Part shown: piece by piece, positions 1 through 9,944 of the stretch | Layout of the letters: each line of letters begins with the position of its first letter | How positions within the stretch are numbered: the first letter of the stretch is position 1 | DNA from: Algoriphagus sp. | GTDB taxonomy: Bacteria; Bacteroidota; Bacteroidia; Cytophagales; Cyclobacteriaceae | Direction of reading: 5' to 3' | DNA: 35,532 bases | Assembly: GCA_030833985.1 (NCBI GenBank) | Contig: JAURGC010000006.1 | Coordinates: 1 to 35,532, forward strand | Program-made: the position numbers and the translations under genes | Notes under the pieces: model-generated | Told to the model about the DNA's origin: nothing | Databases searched by the model: none | Seen by the model: only the letters and a program-made list of their open reading frames with translations

Positions 1-81
1 GCCGGCACGAATACCTATTTGAGCATGAGCAGCAGTAGCAGCAGAAATTAAAAATGCAGCAATAAGAAGTCCTTTTTTCAT
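1..81 (-). CDS. N-terminus of a secreted/outer-membrane protein (truncated at window edge)
   Basis: Reverse strand from the ATG at 81 reads MKKGLLIAAFLISAATAAHAQIGIRAG, a Sec signal peptide with an AHAQ cleavage-like site; continues past base 1. Confidence 0.55.
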   Translation of the reverse strand, partial: MKKGLLIAAFLISAATAAHAQIGIRAG

Positions 82-330
82 AACAGGGGCGATAAATATT
101 TCTTAAAACTAAAACAAGAAATGTAAAAATCTTACAGGAGGCATCTTTTTATTGATGGAATAGGTAGCCTCGGTACTAAAAAGCTCCTAGGACACTTTGC
201 CTTGTTTCATTCATTTGGAAACCGCTACAAAATTTCTCAAATTTCCCTTACAAATTTGAAACCCACAACTACCTGGATTGTCTGAAAAGATTTGATCTAC
301 TGAACTGATTTTTCAGTAAACAAAAACTTG

Positions 331-1647
331 ATGACACCAAAGCGAACCCACCACTCATTCGAAATGATTCGACCACTCTTCCTTTTTGTTTTTGGTCTGA
401 TACTCTTTAGCTGTAGCAGTCAATCCAGTGAACAATCGTTCGATAGTTCTTCTTTGCGTCGCGCCACTATAGAGGAAGTAGAAACCCTGGTGGAAGCCTT
501 TATCCTTGCAGAAGACTCCAGCACAATTCGTATTCCAGAAGGATTCTACGATCTCAAAACCCAACTTATCCTTGACAATAAAAAAAACATTCGTATTCAA
601 GGAGAGGGCATGCATAAAACAGTACTCTCTTTCCGAAATTTAAAATCAGGGGGTGAAGGGGTGAAAATCGTAGGCAATAACATTACCATTGAGGAATTAA
701 GCATCGAAGATGCTCCAGGCGATGGGATCAAAGCCCAACATACAGTTGGGATTACTTTTAGAAAAATTAATGTCACCTGGACGAATGGTGATAAATCCAA
801 AAATGGAACTTACGCCATTTATCCAGTTCAATGCAAGCATGTGCTAATCGACAGTTGCATTGCCTCCCATTCCAAGGATGCAGGAATTTATGTAGGTCAA
901 TCGGAAGACATTGTGGTCAAAAACTCACTCGCCTTTGGAAATGTTGCAGGAATAGAAATCGAAAACTGTGACAGAGCCGAAGTGTATGGGAATACAGCTC
1001 GCGATAATGCAGGAGGAATTTTGGTATTTAACCTACCTGGTCTGCCTAAAAGTGATGGTCGGCAAACCCGTATTTACAACAACGACATCGTAGACAACAA
1101 CCATGAAAATTTTGCGATTCCTTTGGGGGAAGATCCCAATGGAAATACAGTGACCATGATCCCCCCAGGATCAGGGGTGGTATTGTTGGCGGCCAAAGAA
1201 GTGGAAATTTTCAATAATCGAATCTTACGTAACAAAACCTATGGAGTAGCCATCTCCAGCTACCAGGTAACCGGCTTTCCTGCAGAAGCTCCCAACTGGT
1301 CCCCTTATACCTCCGACGTGTATCTCCATGATAATAGCTACGACCGAGGATCGTTTAGCCTTCCGGATCTTAGCCGTGAATTAGGACAATTGGTGAGCCT
1401 ATACAATGCACATGGATGGCTTAAAACCCAAGACATCATATATGACGGTATCTGGGACGAGTCTATTAGCAGCTCCATTGAAAGTAATCCAATGCGGATT
1501 TGCATCCAAGAAGCTGGAATGGAGTCTTTACGCTTTACTCGTTTTTACCTCATGGAAGGCGAGGACAACATCGCCTCTTTCAGTGATTCCAGCCCTTTCC
1601 AACAGTGTGAAAGCACTCCAAAGAATGCTCTTTCGCTATCCCTTTAA
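331..1647 (+). CDS. Parallel beta-helix repeat lipoprotein (TIGR03805-like)
   Basis: ORF 328..1647; lipobox LILFSC; repeated short NNxI/GIxIxN right-handed beta-helix motifs; directly followed by a diheme cytochrome-like gene, as known for this family. Start could also be 364 (MIRPLFLF...). Confidence 0.75.
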   Translation: MTPKRTHHSFEMIRPLFLFVFGLILFSCSSQSSEQSFDSSSLRRATIEEVETLVEAFILAEDSSTIRIPEGFYDLKTQLILDNKKNIRIQGEGMHKTVLSFRNLKSGGEGVKIVGNNITIEELSIEDAPGDGIKAQHTVGITFRKINVTWTNGDKSKNGTYAIYPVQCKHVLIDSCIASHSKDAGIYVGQSEDIVVKNSLAFGNVAGIEIENCDRAEVYGNTARDNAGGILVFNLPGLPKSDGRQTRIYNNDIVDNNHENFAIPLGEDPNGNTVTMIPPGSGVVLLAAKEVEIFNNRILRNKTYGVAISSYQVTGFPAEAPNWSPYTSDVYLHDNSYDRGSFSLPDLSRELGQLVSLYNAHGWLKTQDIIYDGIWDESISSSIESNPMRICIQEAGMESLRFTRFYLMEGEDNIASFSDSSPFQQCESTPKNALSLSL

Positions 1648-1660
1648 AAATAAATCGAGG

Positions 1661-2776
1661 ATGAACGTGTTGATGAAACGATTTGTAGTTTCCATTTTTA
1701 CTATCTTTTTACTCTTGGTTCTGATGTTTTCCTGTGCGCCAGAAGCGAGTAAACAGGAGCTATCTTCCGAAACTCCAATCGAGATCCTCGCTCCTGAAGA
1801 TGCCAATGGGAAATTTCCCTACAAAAGACTTTCCACCTATGACTTTTTTACGGGAGAAATGGCCAAACTCAGTCCCAATTCAAGCCTTCTTCCCTACCAA
1901 CCTGCCTCTTCTTTATTTACAGATTATGCACTAAAAAGCCGTTTTATATCCCTTCCAAAGGATACACAGGCAAACATAGAAGGCGAGGAACTCAATTTTC
2001 CCATGGGAACCATCCTTGTGAAAAATTTTTACTACCCCACAGACTATAGAAAGCCAGAGGGAGAGCGAAGAATTATTGAAACTCGGCTTATGATTCTTGA
2101 AGAAGGAGGATGGGAAGCCTATCCTTACCTCTGGAATGAGTCTCAGACAGATGCAGTCTTGAAAGTAGTGGGGGCAGAAAAGGAAGTTCGCTTCATCAAT
2201 CAGGCTGGGAAAGAACAGGTTATAAACTACCTAGTACCCAACAAAAATCAATGCAAAAGTTGTCACAATAAAAACGAATCCCTAGCCCCTCTAGGCGTAC
2301 AAATTAGGCATCTCAATCATGACATTGCCTACGAAAGTGGAACTGAAAACCAATTGGCGAATTGGTCAAAATTGGGAATTTTGGTCGGCTTTGAGGGAAA
2401 AGCTGCGCATCCCAGTGTAGTCAACTACGAGGACCAAAGTCAAGCTCTAAACGACCGAGCCATGGCCTACTTGGATATCAACTGTTCCCATTGCCATCGT
2501 GCAGAAGGCCCTGCGAGTACATCCGGACTATTTCTTACTTATGGACAGCAAGACCCTTTAAAACTAGGAGTCTATAAAACCCCAGTTGCGGCAGGCAAGG
2601 GCGCTGGATCATACACCTACGATATTGTTCCTGGTGAGGGTGATGCATCCATACTCCTGCATCGCATGAATTCGACCGAGATAGGAGTGGCCATGCCTGA
2701 GTTAGGGCGAACCAGCATTCATGCAGAGGGAGTGGCTCTCATCCGAGAGTGGATCAATCAGATGGATGAAAAATAA
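1661..2776 (+). CDS. Diheme c-type cytochrome-like lipoprotein (SO2930/HNE_0200 family, TIGR03806-like)
   Basis: ORF in track runs 1406..2776, but MNVLMKRFVVSIFTIFLLLVLMFSCAPE at 1661 is a lipoprotein signal; two CxxCH motifs: CKSCH (2252-2266) and CSHCH (2483-2497). Confidence 0.75.
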   Translation: MNVLMKRFVVSIFTIFLLLVLMFSCAPEASKQELSSETPIEILAPEDANGKFPYKRLSTYDFFTGEMAKLSPNSSLLPYQPASSLFTDYALKSRFISLPKDTQANIEGEELNFPMGTILVKNFYYPTDYRKPEGERRIIETRLMILEEGGWEAYPYLWNESQTDAVLKVVGAEKEVRFINQAGKEQVINYLVPNKNQCKSCHNKNESLAPLGVQIRHLNHDIAYESGTENQLANWSKLGILVGFEGKAAHPSVVNYEDQSQALNDRAMAYLDINCSHCHRAEGPASTSGLFLTYGQQDPLKLGVYKTPVAAGKGAGSYTYDIVPGEGDASILLHRMNSTEIGVAMPELGRTSIHAEGVALIREWINQMDEK

Positions 2777-2806
2777 TCCAATTATCTCTAAATATTCTAG
2801 TAGCTT

Positions 2807-2865
2807 CAGGTTTTAAATCCTGTGGATATTCTCCACAGACGGCAGACCGTCGTTCATTTAAACGA
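2807..2865. repeat. Cluster of tandem short palindromes (possible REP-like element)
   Basis: cagg-ttttaaat-cctg (2807-2822), ctgtgga-tattc-tccacag (2820-2838), gacgg-caga-ccgtc (2838-2851) and tcgtt-cattta-aacga (2850-2865) back to back in noncoding DNA. Confidence 0.4.
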
Positions 2866-2897
2866 AATTCAATCCTTAATATTCTTTAGTTACAAGT

Positions 2898-2926
2898 AAA
2901 AAAGGGCAGGTTATTCACCTGCCCTT
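2898..2926 (-). terminator. Rho-independent terminator for sdhCAB
   Basis: Stem gggcaggt/acctgccc around ttattc; on the minus strand it is followed by a T-tract (aaaaaa at 2898-2903 on +). Confidence 0.75.
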
Positions 2927-2949
2927 TCAGTTCCTATAAGTATTAAAAA

Positions 2950-3699
2950 TTAAATATTCTCGCTACTTACTACGGCAGAGAAGTATTCCCGATTCATTCG
3001 GGCAATATTGGTAATGGAAATACCTTTAGGGCATTCTGCCTCACATGCGCCTGTGTTGGTACAAGCACCAAAACCTTCCGCATCCATTTGAGCAACCATT
3101 TTTTCTGCCCTTGCCTTACGCTCTACCTGACCTTGCGGAAGCAGCGCCAATTGGGACACTTTGGCAGAGGTAAAAAGCATAGCAGAAGCATTTTTACAGG
3201 CCGCTACGCAGGCACCACAACCGATGCACTGAGCTGCATCCATGGCTAGATCCGCTATCGTTTTTGGAATTGGAATCTCATTGGCGTCAGGAACACCACC
3301 TGTATTGACAGACACATATCCTCCTGCCTGTATAATTCTGTCAAAGGCAGAACGGTTGACCACCAAGTCTTTGACCACAGGAAATGCCTTTGCTCTCCAT
3401 GGCTCGATGGTGATGGTTTCCCCATCGGAGAACGAACGCATGTGCAATTGGCAGGTAGTGGTCTGCTGTGGACCATGTGGTTTACCATTGATATACAAAG
3501 AGCACATCCCGCAGATTCCCTCGCGGCAATCGTGATCAAAATGGACCGGATCTTCCCCTTTTTCGGTAAGCTGGTCATTCAACACGTCCAACATTTCCAA
3601 AAAGGACATGTCTTTAGACACCTGGTCTGCCGTGTAAGTAGCAAATCCACCCTTATCTGCCGCATTTTTCTGTCTCCAGATCTTTAATGTCAATTTCAT
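2950..3699 (-). CDS. sdhB: Succinate dehydrogenase/fumarate reductase iron-sulfur subunit
   Basis: [21 protein letters not shown] 2Fe-2S motif, [14 protein letters not shown] and CEAECPKGI clusters; adjacent to sdhA and sdhC. Confidence 0.95.
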   Translation of the reverse strand: MKLTLKIWRQKNAADKGGFATYTADQVSKDMSFLEMLDVLNDQLTEKGEDPVHFDHDCREGICGMCSLYINGKPHGPQQTTTCQLHMRSFSDGETITIEPWRAKAFPVVKDLVVNRSAFDRIIQAGGYVSVNTGGVPDANEIPIPKTIADLAMDAAQCIGCGACVAACKNASAMLFTSAKVSQLALLPQGQVERKARAEKMVAQMDAEGFGACTNTGACEAECPKGISITNIARMNREYFSAVVSSENI

Positions 3700-3798
3700 T
3701 TCTCTACGCTAATTTAAGTATCTGTTGAGGGCCTTGGATTTTCTGAAACTATCGGCAAAAAACCCAAAACATCTCAACTTGAAGTGATTTTCAACAAA

Positions 3799-5733
3799 TT
3801 ATTTATAAGAACGCTGCGTTAATTTTACATTTTCAAAGACCAACTCTTCTTTGACCAGCTCTTCGTCTTGCCCTTCACCAAGGTATTTCCATGCAGCTAC
3901 ATAGGCAAAATTCTCATCATCACGTAAGGCTTCCCCATCCGGTGTTTGGTATTCTTCACGGAAGTGGCCTCCACAAGATTCATTTCTGTTCAAAGCATCA
4001 TCTACCATCAATTCACCCAGCTCTAGGAAGTCAGCTACTCGGTTTGCTTTCTCGAGGGTTTGGTTGAGTTCCTCATTGGTACCCATCACTTTTACATTCG
4101 ACCAAAACTCCTTTTTTAAGGCTTGAATCTCTGCCTTGGCTTCCTTCAATCCTATTTCCGTTCGGGCCATACCACACTTATCCCACATGATTTTACCCAA
4201 TCGTTTGTGGAAATAATCCACTGGCTTGGATCCATTAATTTTTAATAGACGCTCAATACCCTGCTTAACTTCTTCCTTTGCTCGAGCAAATTCTGGATGA
4301 TTTTCGTCAACTTTAGTAGGTGCCAACTGTGCCAAGTAGTCACCTACGGTGTACGGTATTACGAAATAACCATCCGCAAGGCCTTGCATCAAGGCAGATG
4401 CCCCCAATCGGTTGGCTCCGTGTTCGGAGAAATTGGCTTCACCCAAGGCATACAAGCCAGGAACGGTAGTCATCAAATTGTAGTCTACCCACAATCCACC
4501 CATGGTGTAATGCACCGCTGGATAGATCATCATAGGATTCTCGTAGGGGTCCTCTCCAGTAATCTGCTTGTACATATCAAAGAGGTTGCCGTATTTCTGC
4601 TCGATAATCTTTCTGGTATCACGCTTGATGGCGTCACGGAAGTCCAAGAATACAGCTTCACCCGTTTCGTTCACTCCACGGCCTTCATCGCATACGTATT
4701 TGGCATTTCGAGAAGCCACGTCACGAGGGACTAGATTGCCGAATGAAGGATACTTACGCTCCAAGAAATAGTCGCGGTCCTCTTCTTTAATATCGTTTGC
4801 TTTGATTTGCCCTTTTCTAAGTTTCTCCGCAATCTCTACGGTAGCAGGCACCCATACGCGTCCGTCGTTTCGAAGTGATTCAGACATCAAAGTCAACTTA
4901 GATTGATGGTCTCCAGATACTGGAATGCAAGTCGGGTGAATTTGAGTAAAGCAAGGGTTGGCGAAAAATGCACCTCGCTTGTGTGCTCTCCAAGCAGCAG
5001 TCACGTTGGACCCCATCGCATTGGTAGACAAGAAAAACACATTACCATATCCGCCAGTACAGAGGAGTACAGCATGTGCTGCATGCGTTTCTACAGCTCC
5101 TGTGATTAAGTTACGCGTTACAATTCCTTTGGCTTGCCCGTCAATAACCACCACGTCCATCATCTCTGTACGTGGAAACAATTTTACTTTGCCATTGGCT
5201 ACCTGACGACTTAAAGCAGAATAGGCCCCTAACAACAATTGCTGCCCTGTTTGACCGCGCGCATAGAAAGTACGGGATACTTGAGCACCTCCGAAAGAAC
5301 GGTTGGCCAAAAGCCCTCCATATTCCCTAGCAAAAGGCACACCTTGAGCTACACATTGATCAATAATTTTGACAGAAACCTCTGCAAGTCGGTATACATT
5401 CCCTTCGCGCGCACGGTAATCTCCCCCTTTGATCGTATCGTAGAAAAGTCTGTAGATTGAATCTCCGTCATTTTGGTAATTTTTTGCCGCATTAATCCCC
5501 CCTTGTGCCGCAATGGAGTGTGCTCTTCTAGGACTATCTTGGAAGCAAAATGCCTTCACATTGTACCCCAATTCTGCAAGGGAAGCTGCAGCAGATGCTC
5601 CTGCAAGGCCTGTGCCTACGACAATCACATCGTATTTACGTTTGTTTGCAGGATTAACCAGCTTGCTTGAAAATTTATGCTTAGTCCATTTTTCTGCTAA
5701 TGGACCAGCAGGTATTTTGGAATCAAGTATCAT
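3799..5733 (-). CDS. sdhA: Succinate dehydrogenase/fumarate reductase flavoprotein subunit
   Basis: [28 protein letters not shown] motif, [64 protein letters not shown]. Confidence 0.96.
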   Translation of the reverse strand: MILDSKIPAGPLAEKWTKHKFSSKLVNPANKRKYDVIVVGTGLAGASAAASLAELGYNVKAFCFQDSPRRAHSIAAQGGINAAKNYQNDGDSIYRLFYDTIKGGDYRAREGNVYRLAEVSVKIIDQCVAQGVPFAREYGGLLANRSFGGAQVSRTFYARGQTGQQLLLGAYSALSRQVANGKVKLFPRTEMMDVVVIDGQAKGIVTRNLITGAVETHAAHAVLLCTGGYGNVFFLSTNAMGSNVTAAWRAHKRGAFFANPCFTQIHPTCIPVSGDHQSKLTLMSESLRNDGRVWVPATVEIAEKLRKGQIKANDIKEEDRDYFLERKYPSFGNLVPRDVASRNAKYVCDEGRGVNETGEAVFLDFRDAIKRDTRKIIEQKYGNLFDMYKQITGEDPYENPMMIYPAVHYTMGGLWVDYNLMTTVPGLYALGEANFSEHGANRLGASALMQGLADGYFVIPYTVGDYLAQLAPTKVDENHPEFARAKEEVKQGIERLLKINGSKPVDYFHKRLGKIMWDKCGMARTEIGLKEAKAEIQALKKEFWSNVKVMGTNEELNQTLEKANRVADFLELGELMVDDALNRNESCGGHFREEYQTPDGEALRDDENFAYVAAWKYLGEGQDEELVKEELVFENVKLTQRSYK

Positions 5734-5744
5734 AAGGAGACTAT

Positions 5745-6428
5745 TTAGTAGCTAGTGAAATAAATATATAGGGGCATGGATGCGAAAAGTGCTGGCACCA
5801 AAATGCAGTAAATGGCTCCTACTGTTTGGATTGCAGGAGAATATTTTTTGTGGTTGAGGCCCAGGGTTTGGAATGCAGAGGCAAATCCATGAGAAAGGTG
5901 AAACCCTAAAAACACCATGGAAATCACATACAAGGCAACCAACCACAATTGCTTGAATGCTCCATTTACAATTAGAAAGAGGTCTTTGTAATCCTCTCCG
6001 GCATAGGTTACGGTTGGAACCTGTCCCCAATGCATTTGAGCCCAAAAACCTTGGAGGTGAACCACAAGAAAAATAAGTATGATGGTGCCTAAAACGCCCA
6101 TGTTTCTGGAAGACCAAGCACTATTTGTGCTTCCTTTAGACGTAGAGTAATTCACAGGACGAGCAGCTTTGTTTTGCCTAGATAGAAAAATAGAATAAAT
6201 CACGTGTCCTATCACAGAAATGTACGTTAGGTAGGACAAGAGCTTGACTGCAGGATTTGTAGTCATAAACTTGGCATACATGTTAAAGGCTTGGCCTCCA
6301 TCCCCTTTAAATAGAAGTAAATTTCCCGATACATGACCTGTTAAAAACAAAATGAGAAAAAGGCCGGTCAGAGCCATTATCAGTTTCTTTCCTAGGGTGC
6401 TATTCAAGGTTTTGGTAACCCAACTCAT
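5745..6428 (-). CDS. sdhC: Succinate dehydrogenase cytochrome b subunit
   Basis: Multi-TM protein with conserved His residues ([33 protein letters not shown]); first gene of sdhCAB. Confidence 0.92.
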   Translation of the reverse strand: MSWVTKTLNSTLGKKLIMALTGLFLILFLTGHVSGNLLLFKGDGGQAFNMYAKFMTTNPAVKLLSYLTYISVIGHVIYSIFLSRQNKAARPVNYSTSKGSTNSAWSSRNMGVLGTIILIFLVVHLQGFWAQMHWGQVPTVTYAGEDYKDLFLIVNGAFKQLWLVALYVISMVFLGFHLSHGFASAFQTLGLNHKKYSPAIQTVGAIYCILVPALFASMPLYIYFTSY

Positions 6429-6477
6429 AATTTTGTGACGATTAGTTTAAAAGGATTGGTATTTCTGTTCAATTGGC

Positions 6478-6508
6478 CAAATTTACATCTGAGAAGGCTA
6501 GTATCCAA
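6478..6508 (-). promoter_or_regulatory. Bacteroidota-type promoter for sdhCAB
   Basis: Minus strand TTGG, 19 bp, then TAAATTTG (matches -33 TTG / -7 TAnnTTTG), about 50 bp upstream of the sdhC ATG. Confidence 0.5.
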
Positions 6509-6735
6509 TGACTCCAAGAAGAGCTCTCTTATTTTAAATGATTCTAAATAATAAATAAAATTTCTGTTTGAAGACTTGTTTTTACTGTTTTCTAACAGTC
6601 TGTTTAATTTTATTGTTTTAATGTTTAAAGGTTTTTCTCCTAACTTCCATTTACTTCGTATACCCAGATAAATTTTAATTGGAGAGCCCAGTGAATAGCC
6701 GATTGCTGTAGATGTTAATGATTTGATTAGTCACC

Positions 6736-9525
6736 ATGACCGATATGAAGCTTAAAATTTATTTCTTCTTTTTTGTCCTTGCTTTTTTCTTTACCCTTAG
6801 TGGCACTTGGGCTACTCACATCCGAGCGGGAGAAATAATTGCAGAGCGAATTTCTGTACAAACGCTTACCTATAGAATAACCGTTGTTGGCTATACAGAC
6901 ACCCGCTCCTCAGTCGTTTTTGGACCAGGTAAAATCAATTTTGGTGATGGTAGAGAAGAGCAGTTGAATACAAAAAGTGATTTCTCTTTGGTAGAAGATT
7001 TAGGAGACTTAATTGAAAAAAACACTTTTGTCATCACCCATACCTTTCAGGGTCCTGGAAATTACAAGATTCGATTTTTGGAATTCAATCGAAATGATTT
7101 GACCCTAAATATGGATAATTCGGTGGACACCCCTTTTTACGTGGAGACCGAAATTACGATAGACCCTTTTATAGGAGTCAATAATTCCCCTGTGTTGACG
7201 ATTCCTCCTGTAGACAATGGCGCTGTGAATGTACGTTACATTCACAATCCAGGAGCCTATGATCCCGATGGAGATAGCCTTTCTTATCGCCTAGATATTC
7301 CTAAGCAAGGGTTTGAGCGTGTGGTAAACAATTACCGAGATCCCGCTAGCTCAGAATTTAGTAAAAACCAAGAAGACGGTTCTGTCCCGGCCTTTTTGCG
7401 AGTAGATCCTTTTTTTGGAGACTTAGTCTGGGATGCCCCTGGCACGGCTGGACAGTTCAATGTAGCCTTAAGGATCACAGAATGGCGTAAAATCGAAGGG
7501 AAATATGTGGAAATCGGGTATGTGGTTCGTGATATGCAAATTATCATTGAAAACTCCAATAACAAGCGTCCCAAATTGATCCTTCCTCCCGACCTCTGTG
7601 TCATTGCAGGTACAAGGATAGAGGAAATCATTCAGGGAGAAGACCCAGATGGAGACGCAATCAAGATTGAAGTTTTTGGCGAACCCATGGAAATAAATGC
7701 TTCTCCAGCAACCTATAAACCAGCAAATGTTTTTCAGGTTGAGCCGGGTATTGTAAATTTTGATTGGCAAACGGTTTGCAATCATGTCCGAGAAAGAGAA
7801 TACGAGGTGCGTATTCGTATTACCGATCAACCACGCTCTGGACCCAAATTGGTAGATATTCAAACCTGGCGAATTAAGGTCATTGGCCCTCCTCCAATAT
7901 GGGATGCACTTGAACAGGTTCCTGGCCGTTCGGTAGAGTTGAATTGGGAACCCTATGCCTGTGCTAATTCAGCAGAAAAAATGCAGGTTTGGCGTCGAAT
8001 CAATTCCGACCCCTACCTTCCTGATTCTTGTGAAACAGGCATAAGAGCAGGGTATGAGTTGATTGGAAGTACCGATATGGCAACTTTCTCGTTTACAGAT
8101 ATAAATGGCGGAGAAGGTTTAGCACCTGGCAACACTTATTGCTACCGATTGGTAGCCGCTTTCCCTAACCCTAGGCTTGGTGAAAGCATAGTTTCTGAAG
8201 AGATTTGTATCACCATTGATGTGGACGTCCCCTTACTGACCCATGTGAGTATAATGGCAACAGATGAAAAAGAAGGTGAAATATTTGTCAAATGGACACC
8301 TCCATACGACTTAGACACCCTTCAATTTCCAGGGCCATACACCTACGAATTAATTCGAAATGAAGGTTTTACTGGGACTAAAAACCGATTATCACTTGGC
8401 ATTACTTCAGATACTTTATTTACAGATAAAGCACTGAATACCGAAAACCTTGTCTACAATTACAAGGTGATCCTTTTGGATAAGGCTACCAAAATTGATA
8501 CTTCAACATCCGCTTCTTCCGTTCGGCTTGAACCAACCATCATCAACGAAGCCATCGAGCTAAAATGGAACTTTACTGTTCCCTGGAACAACTCCATCTC
8601 ACAATACAAACACGAGGTTTTCAGAAACCGAACGGATGCAGCAGCGGCTGACGAAACCAATTTTGAAAAAATTGCCGAGGTGGATGTGACGCAGGATGGA
8701 TTTCTTTACCTAGACGATGGGCGCTTCAATGGCGTCAGTTTAAAAAAAGACCTGCCTTACTGTTACTATGTGGTTACCAAAGGGGCCTATAACGTAGATG
8801 GACTTGTCTATCCTTTGGAAAATAAATCTCAAATCACTTGTGCAAAGCCAGATGACAACCGGCTTCCCTGTGCCCCCACATTGATTTTTGAAGGCCCAGA
8901 TTGTACCGAATATGTTTCAGAAGAAGACTGTGGTACCATTACCTACCAACATGAGTTAAGCTGGCAACCTGATTTTAGTGGTTCCTGCGACGATGAGTTG
9001 AGCGGTTACCGACTCTACTTTAATTCAGAGGGTGATCCTGAGGGGACATTTACATTAGTGGGCAACTATTCATCCATACAGTTACAAACCACCCTCACCA
9101 ACCTTCCAAATTACAAGGGATGTTATTATTTGACAGCTGTAGATCGCTCAGGAAATGAAAGTCCCAAAAGTAATGTAGTCTGTGTGGATAACTGCCCCAA
9201 CTACCAACTTCCTAATGCATTTACCCCAAATAACGATGGACTGAACGACACCTTTATGGCTTTTGATAATCCTTTTTCAAAATGCCCAAGATTTGTTACC
9301 CAAGTAGAGGTATTTATTGTCAATCGCTGGGGCACCGAAGTATTTCGTTATGCTAGCCAAAACGCAAGTGAAAATGATCCTTTCATTCGTTGGAATGGAA
9401 AAGATAAAGCTGGAAATGAGCTTCCTGCAGGAACCTATTACTACTCTGGAACCGTTTATTTCGATGTGGTAGATTCTACAAAGCAGCAACAAACACTCAA
9501 AGGCACTATTCAGCTGTTGCGTTAA
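6736..9525 (+). CDS. Large secreted protein with C-terminal T9SS type B (gliding motility-associated) sorting domain
   Basis: Signal peptide; PKD/Fn3-like repeats; C-terminus LPNAFTPNNDGLNDTF...VEVFIVNRWGTEVFRY...WNGKDKAGNELPAGTYYYSGTV...GTIQLLR. Confidence 0.9.
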   Translation: MTDMKLKIYFFFFVLAFFFTLSGTWATHIRAGEIIAERISVQTLTYRITVVGYTDTRSSVVFGPGKINFGDGREEQLNTKSDFSLVEDLGDLIEKNTFVITHTFQGPGNYKIRFLEFNRNDLTLNMDNSVDTPFYVETEITIDPFIGVNNSPVLTIPPVDNGAVNVRYIHNPGAYDPDGDSLSYRLDIPKQGFERVVNNYRDPASSEFSKNQEDGSVPAFLRVDPFFGDLVWDAPGTAGQFNVALRITEWRKIEGKYVEIGYVVRDMQIIIENSNNKRPKLILPPDLCVIAGTRIEEIIQGEDPDGDAIKIEVFGEPMEINASPATYKPANVFQVEPGIVNFDWQTVCNHVREREYEVRIRITDQPRSGPKLVDIQTWRIKVIGPPPIWDALEQVPGRSVELNWEPYACANSAEKMQVWRRINSDPYLPDSCETGIRAGYELIGSTDMATFSFTDINGGEGLAPGNTYCYRLVAAFPNPRLGESIVSEEICITIDVDVPLLTHVSIMATDEKEGEIFVKWTPPYDLDTLQFPGPYTYELIRNEGFTGTKNRLSLGITSDTLFTDKALNTENLVYNYKVILLDKATKIDTSTSASSVRLEPTIINEAIELKWNFTVPWNNSISQYKHEVFRNRTDAAAADETNFEKIAEVDVTQDGFLYLDDGRFNGVSLKKDLPYCYYVVTKGAYNVDGLVYPLENKSQITCAKPDDNRLPCAPTLIFEGPDCTEYVSEEDCGTITYQHELSWQPDFSGSCDDELSGYRLYFNSEGDPEGTFTLVGNYSSIQLQTTLTNLPNYKGCYYLTAVDRSGNESPKSNVVCVDNCPNYQLPNAFTPNNDGLNDTFMAFDNPFSKCPRFVTQVEVFIVNRWGTEVFRYASQNASENDPFIRWNGKDKAGNELPAGTYYYSGTVYFDVVDSTKQQQTLKGTIQLLR

Positions 9526-9944
9526 TGGAAAAACCGTCCAGTATCCTGCTATTTGATGGGTATTGTGTCCTCTGTAACGCTACGGTGGATTTTGTTTTGA
9601 AGCAAGATAAAATGCAAAAGATTAGGGTTGGTGCCATGCAAAGCCCAGAAGGGCAACGCGTACTGAACTACTATGGCTTGCCCTCATCTTTTCAAGAATC
9701 GGTCGTGCTTGTCGACAACAGAAAAATTTACCTAGGAAGTACAGCCGCACTTAGACTCGCTAGATTATTGGGAGGAGGCTGGTCGTTGTTTTATCCTTTA
9801 ATTTTTATTCCACAAGGATGGAGAGACCGGATTTACCAGTGGATTGGTACGAATCGATATGCCTGGTTTGGCAAAAATAAAACCTGCAGAATGCCTTCCA
9901 ATACCGAAAAAAATCGATTCTTACGACTAAACCACCCACTTTAA
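9525..9944 (+). CDS. DCC family thiol-disulfide oxidoreductase-like protein (DUF393)
   Basis: ILLFDGYCVLCNATVDFVLKQD (DGxCxxC) motif, LGSTAALRLARLLGG; TAATG overlap with preceding gene. Confidence 0.9.
   Translation: MEKPSSILLFDGYCVLCNATVDFVLKQDKMQKIRVGAMQSPEGQRVLNYYGLPSSFQESVVLVDNRKIYLGSTAALRLARLLGGGWSLFYPLIFIPQGWRDRIYQWIGTNRYAWFGKNKTCRMPSNTEKNRFLRLNHPL

Noticed and set aside
1406-1660. 85-codon upstream extension of the cytochrome ORF overlapping the beta-helix gene
   Set aside because: The lipoprotein signal at 1661 (MNVLMKRFVVSIF...FSCAPE) is the natural start; the extension is out-of-frame read-through of a real gene
4297-4734. 145-aa + strand ORF and neighbouring ORFs antisense to sdhA
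   Set aside because: sdhA is unambiguous on the minus strand; antisense ORFs lack family features
7468-7863. 131-aa minus-strand ORF inside the T9SS protein gene
   Set aside because: Overlapped by a full-length, domain-supported CDS; likely chance
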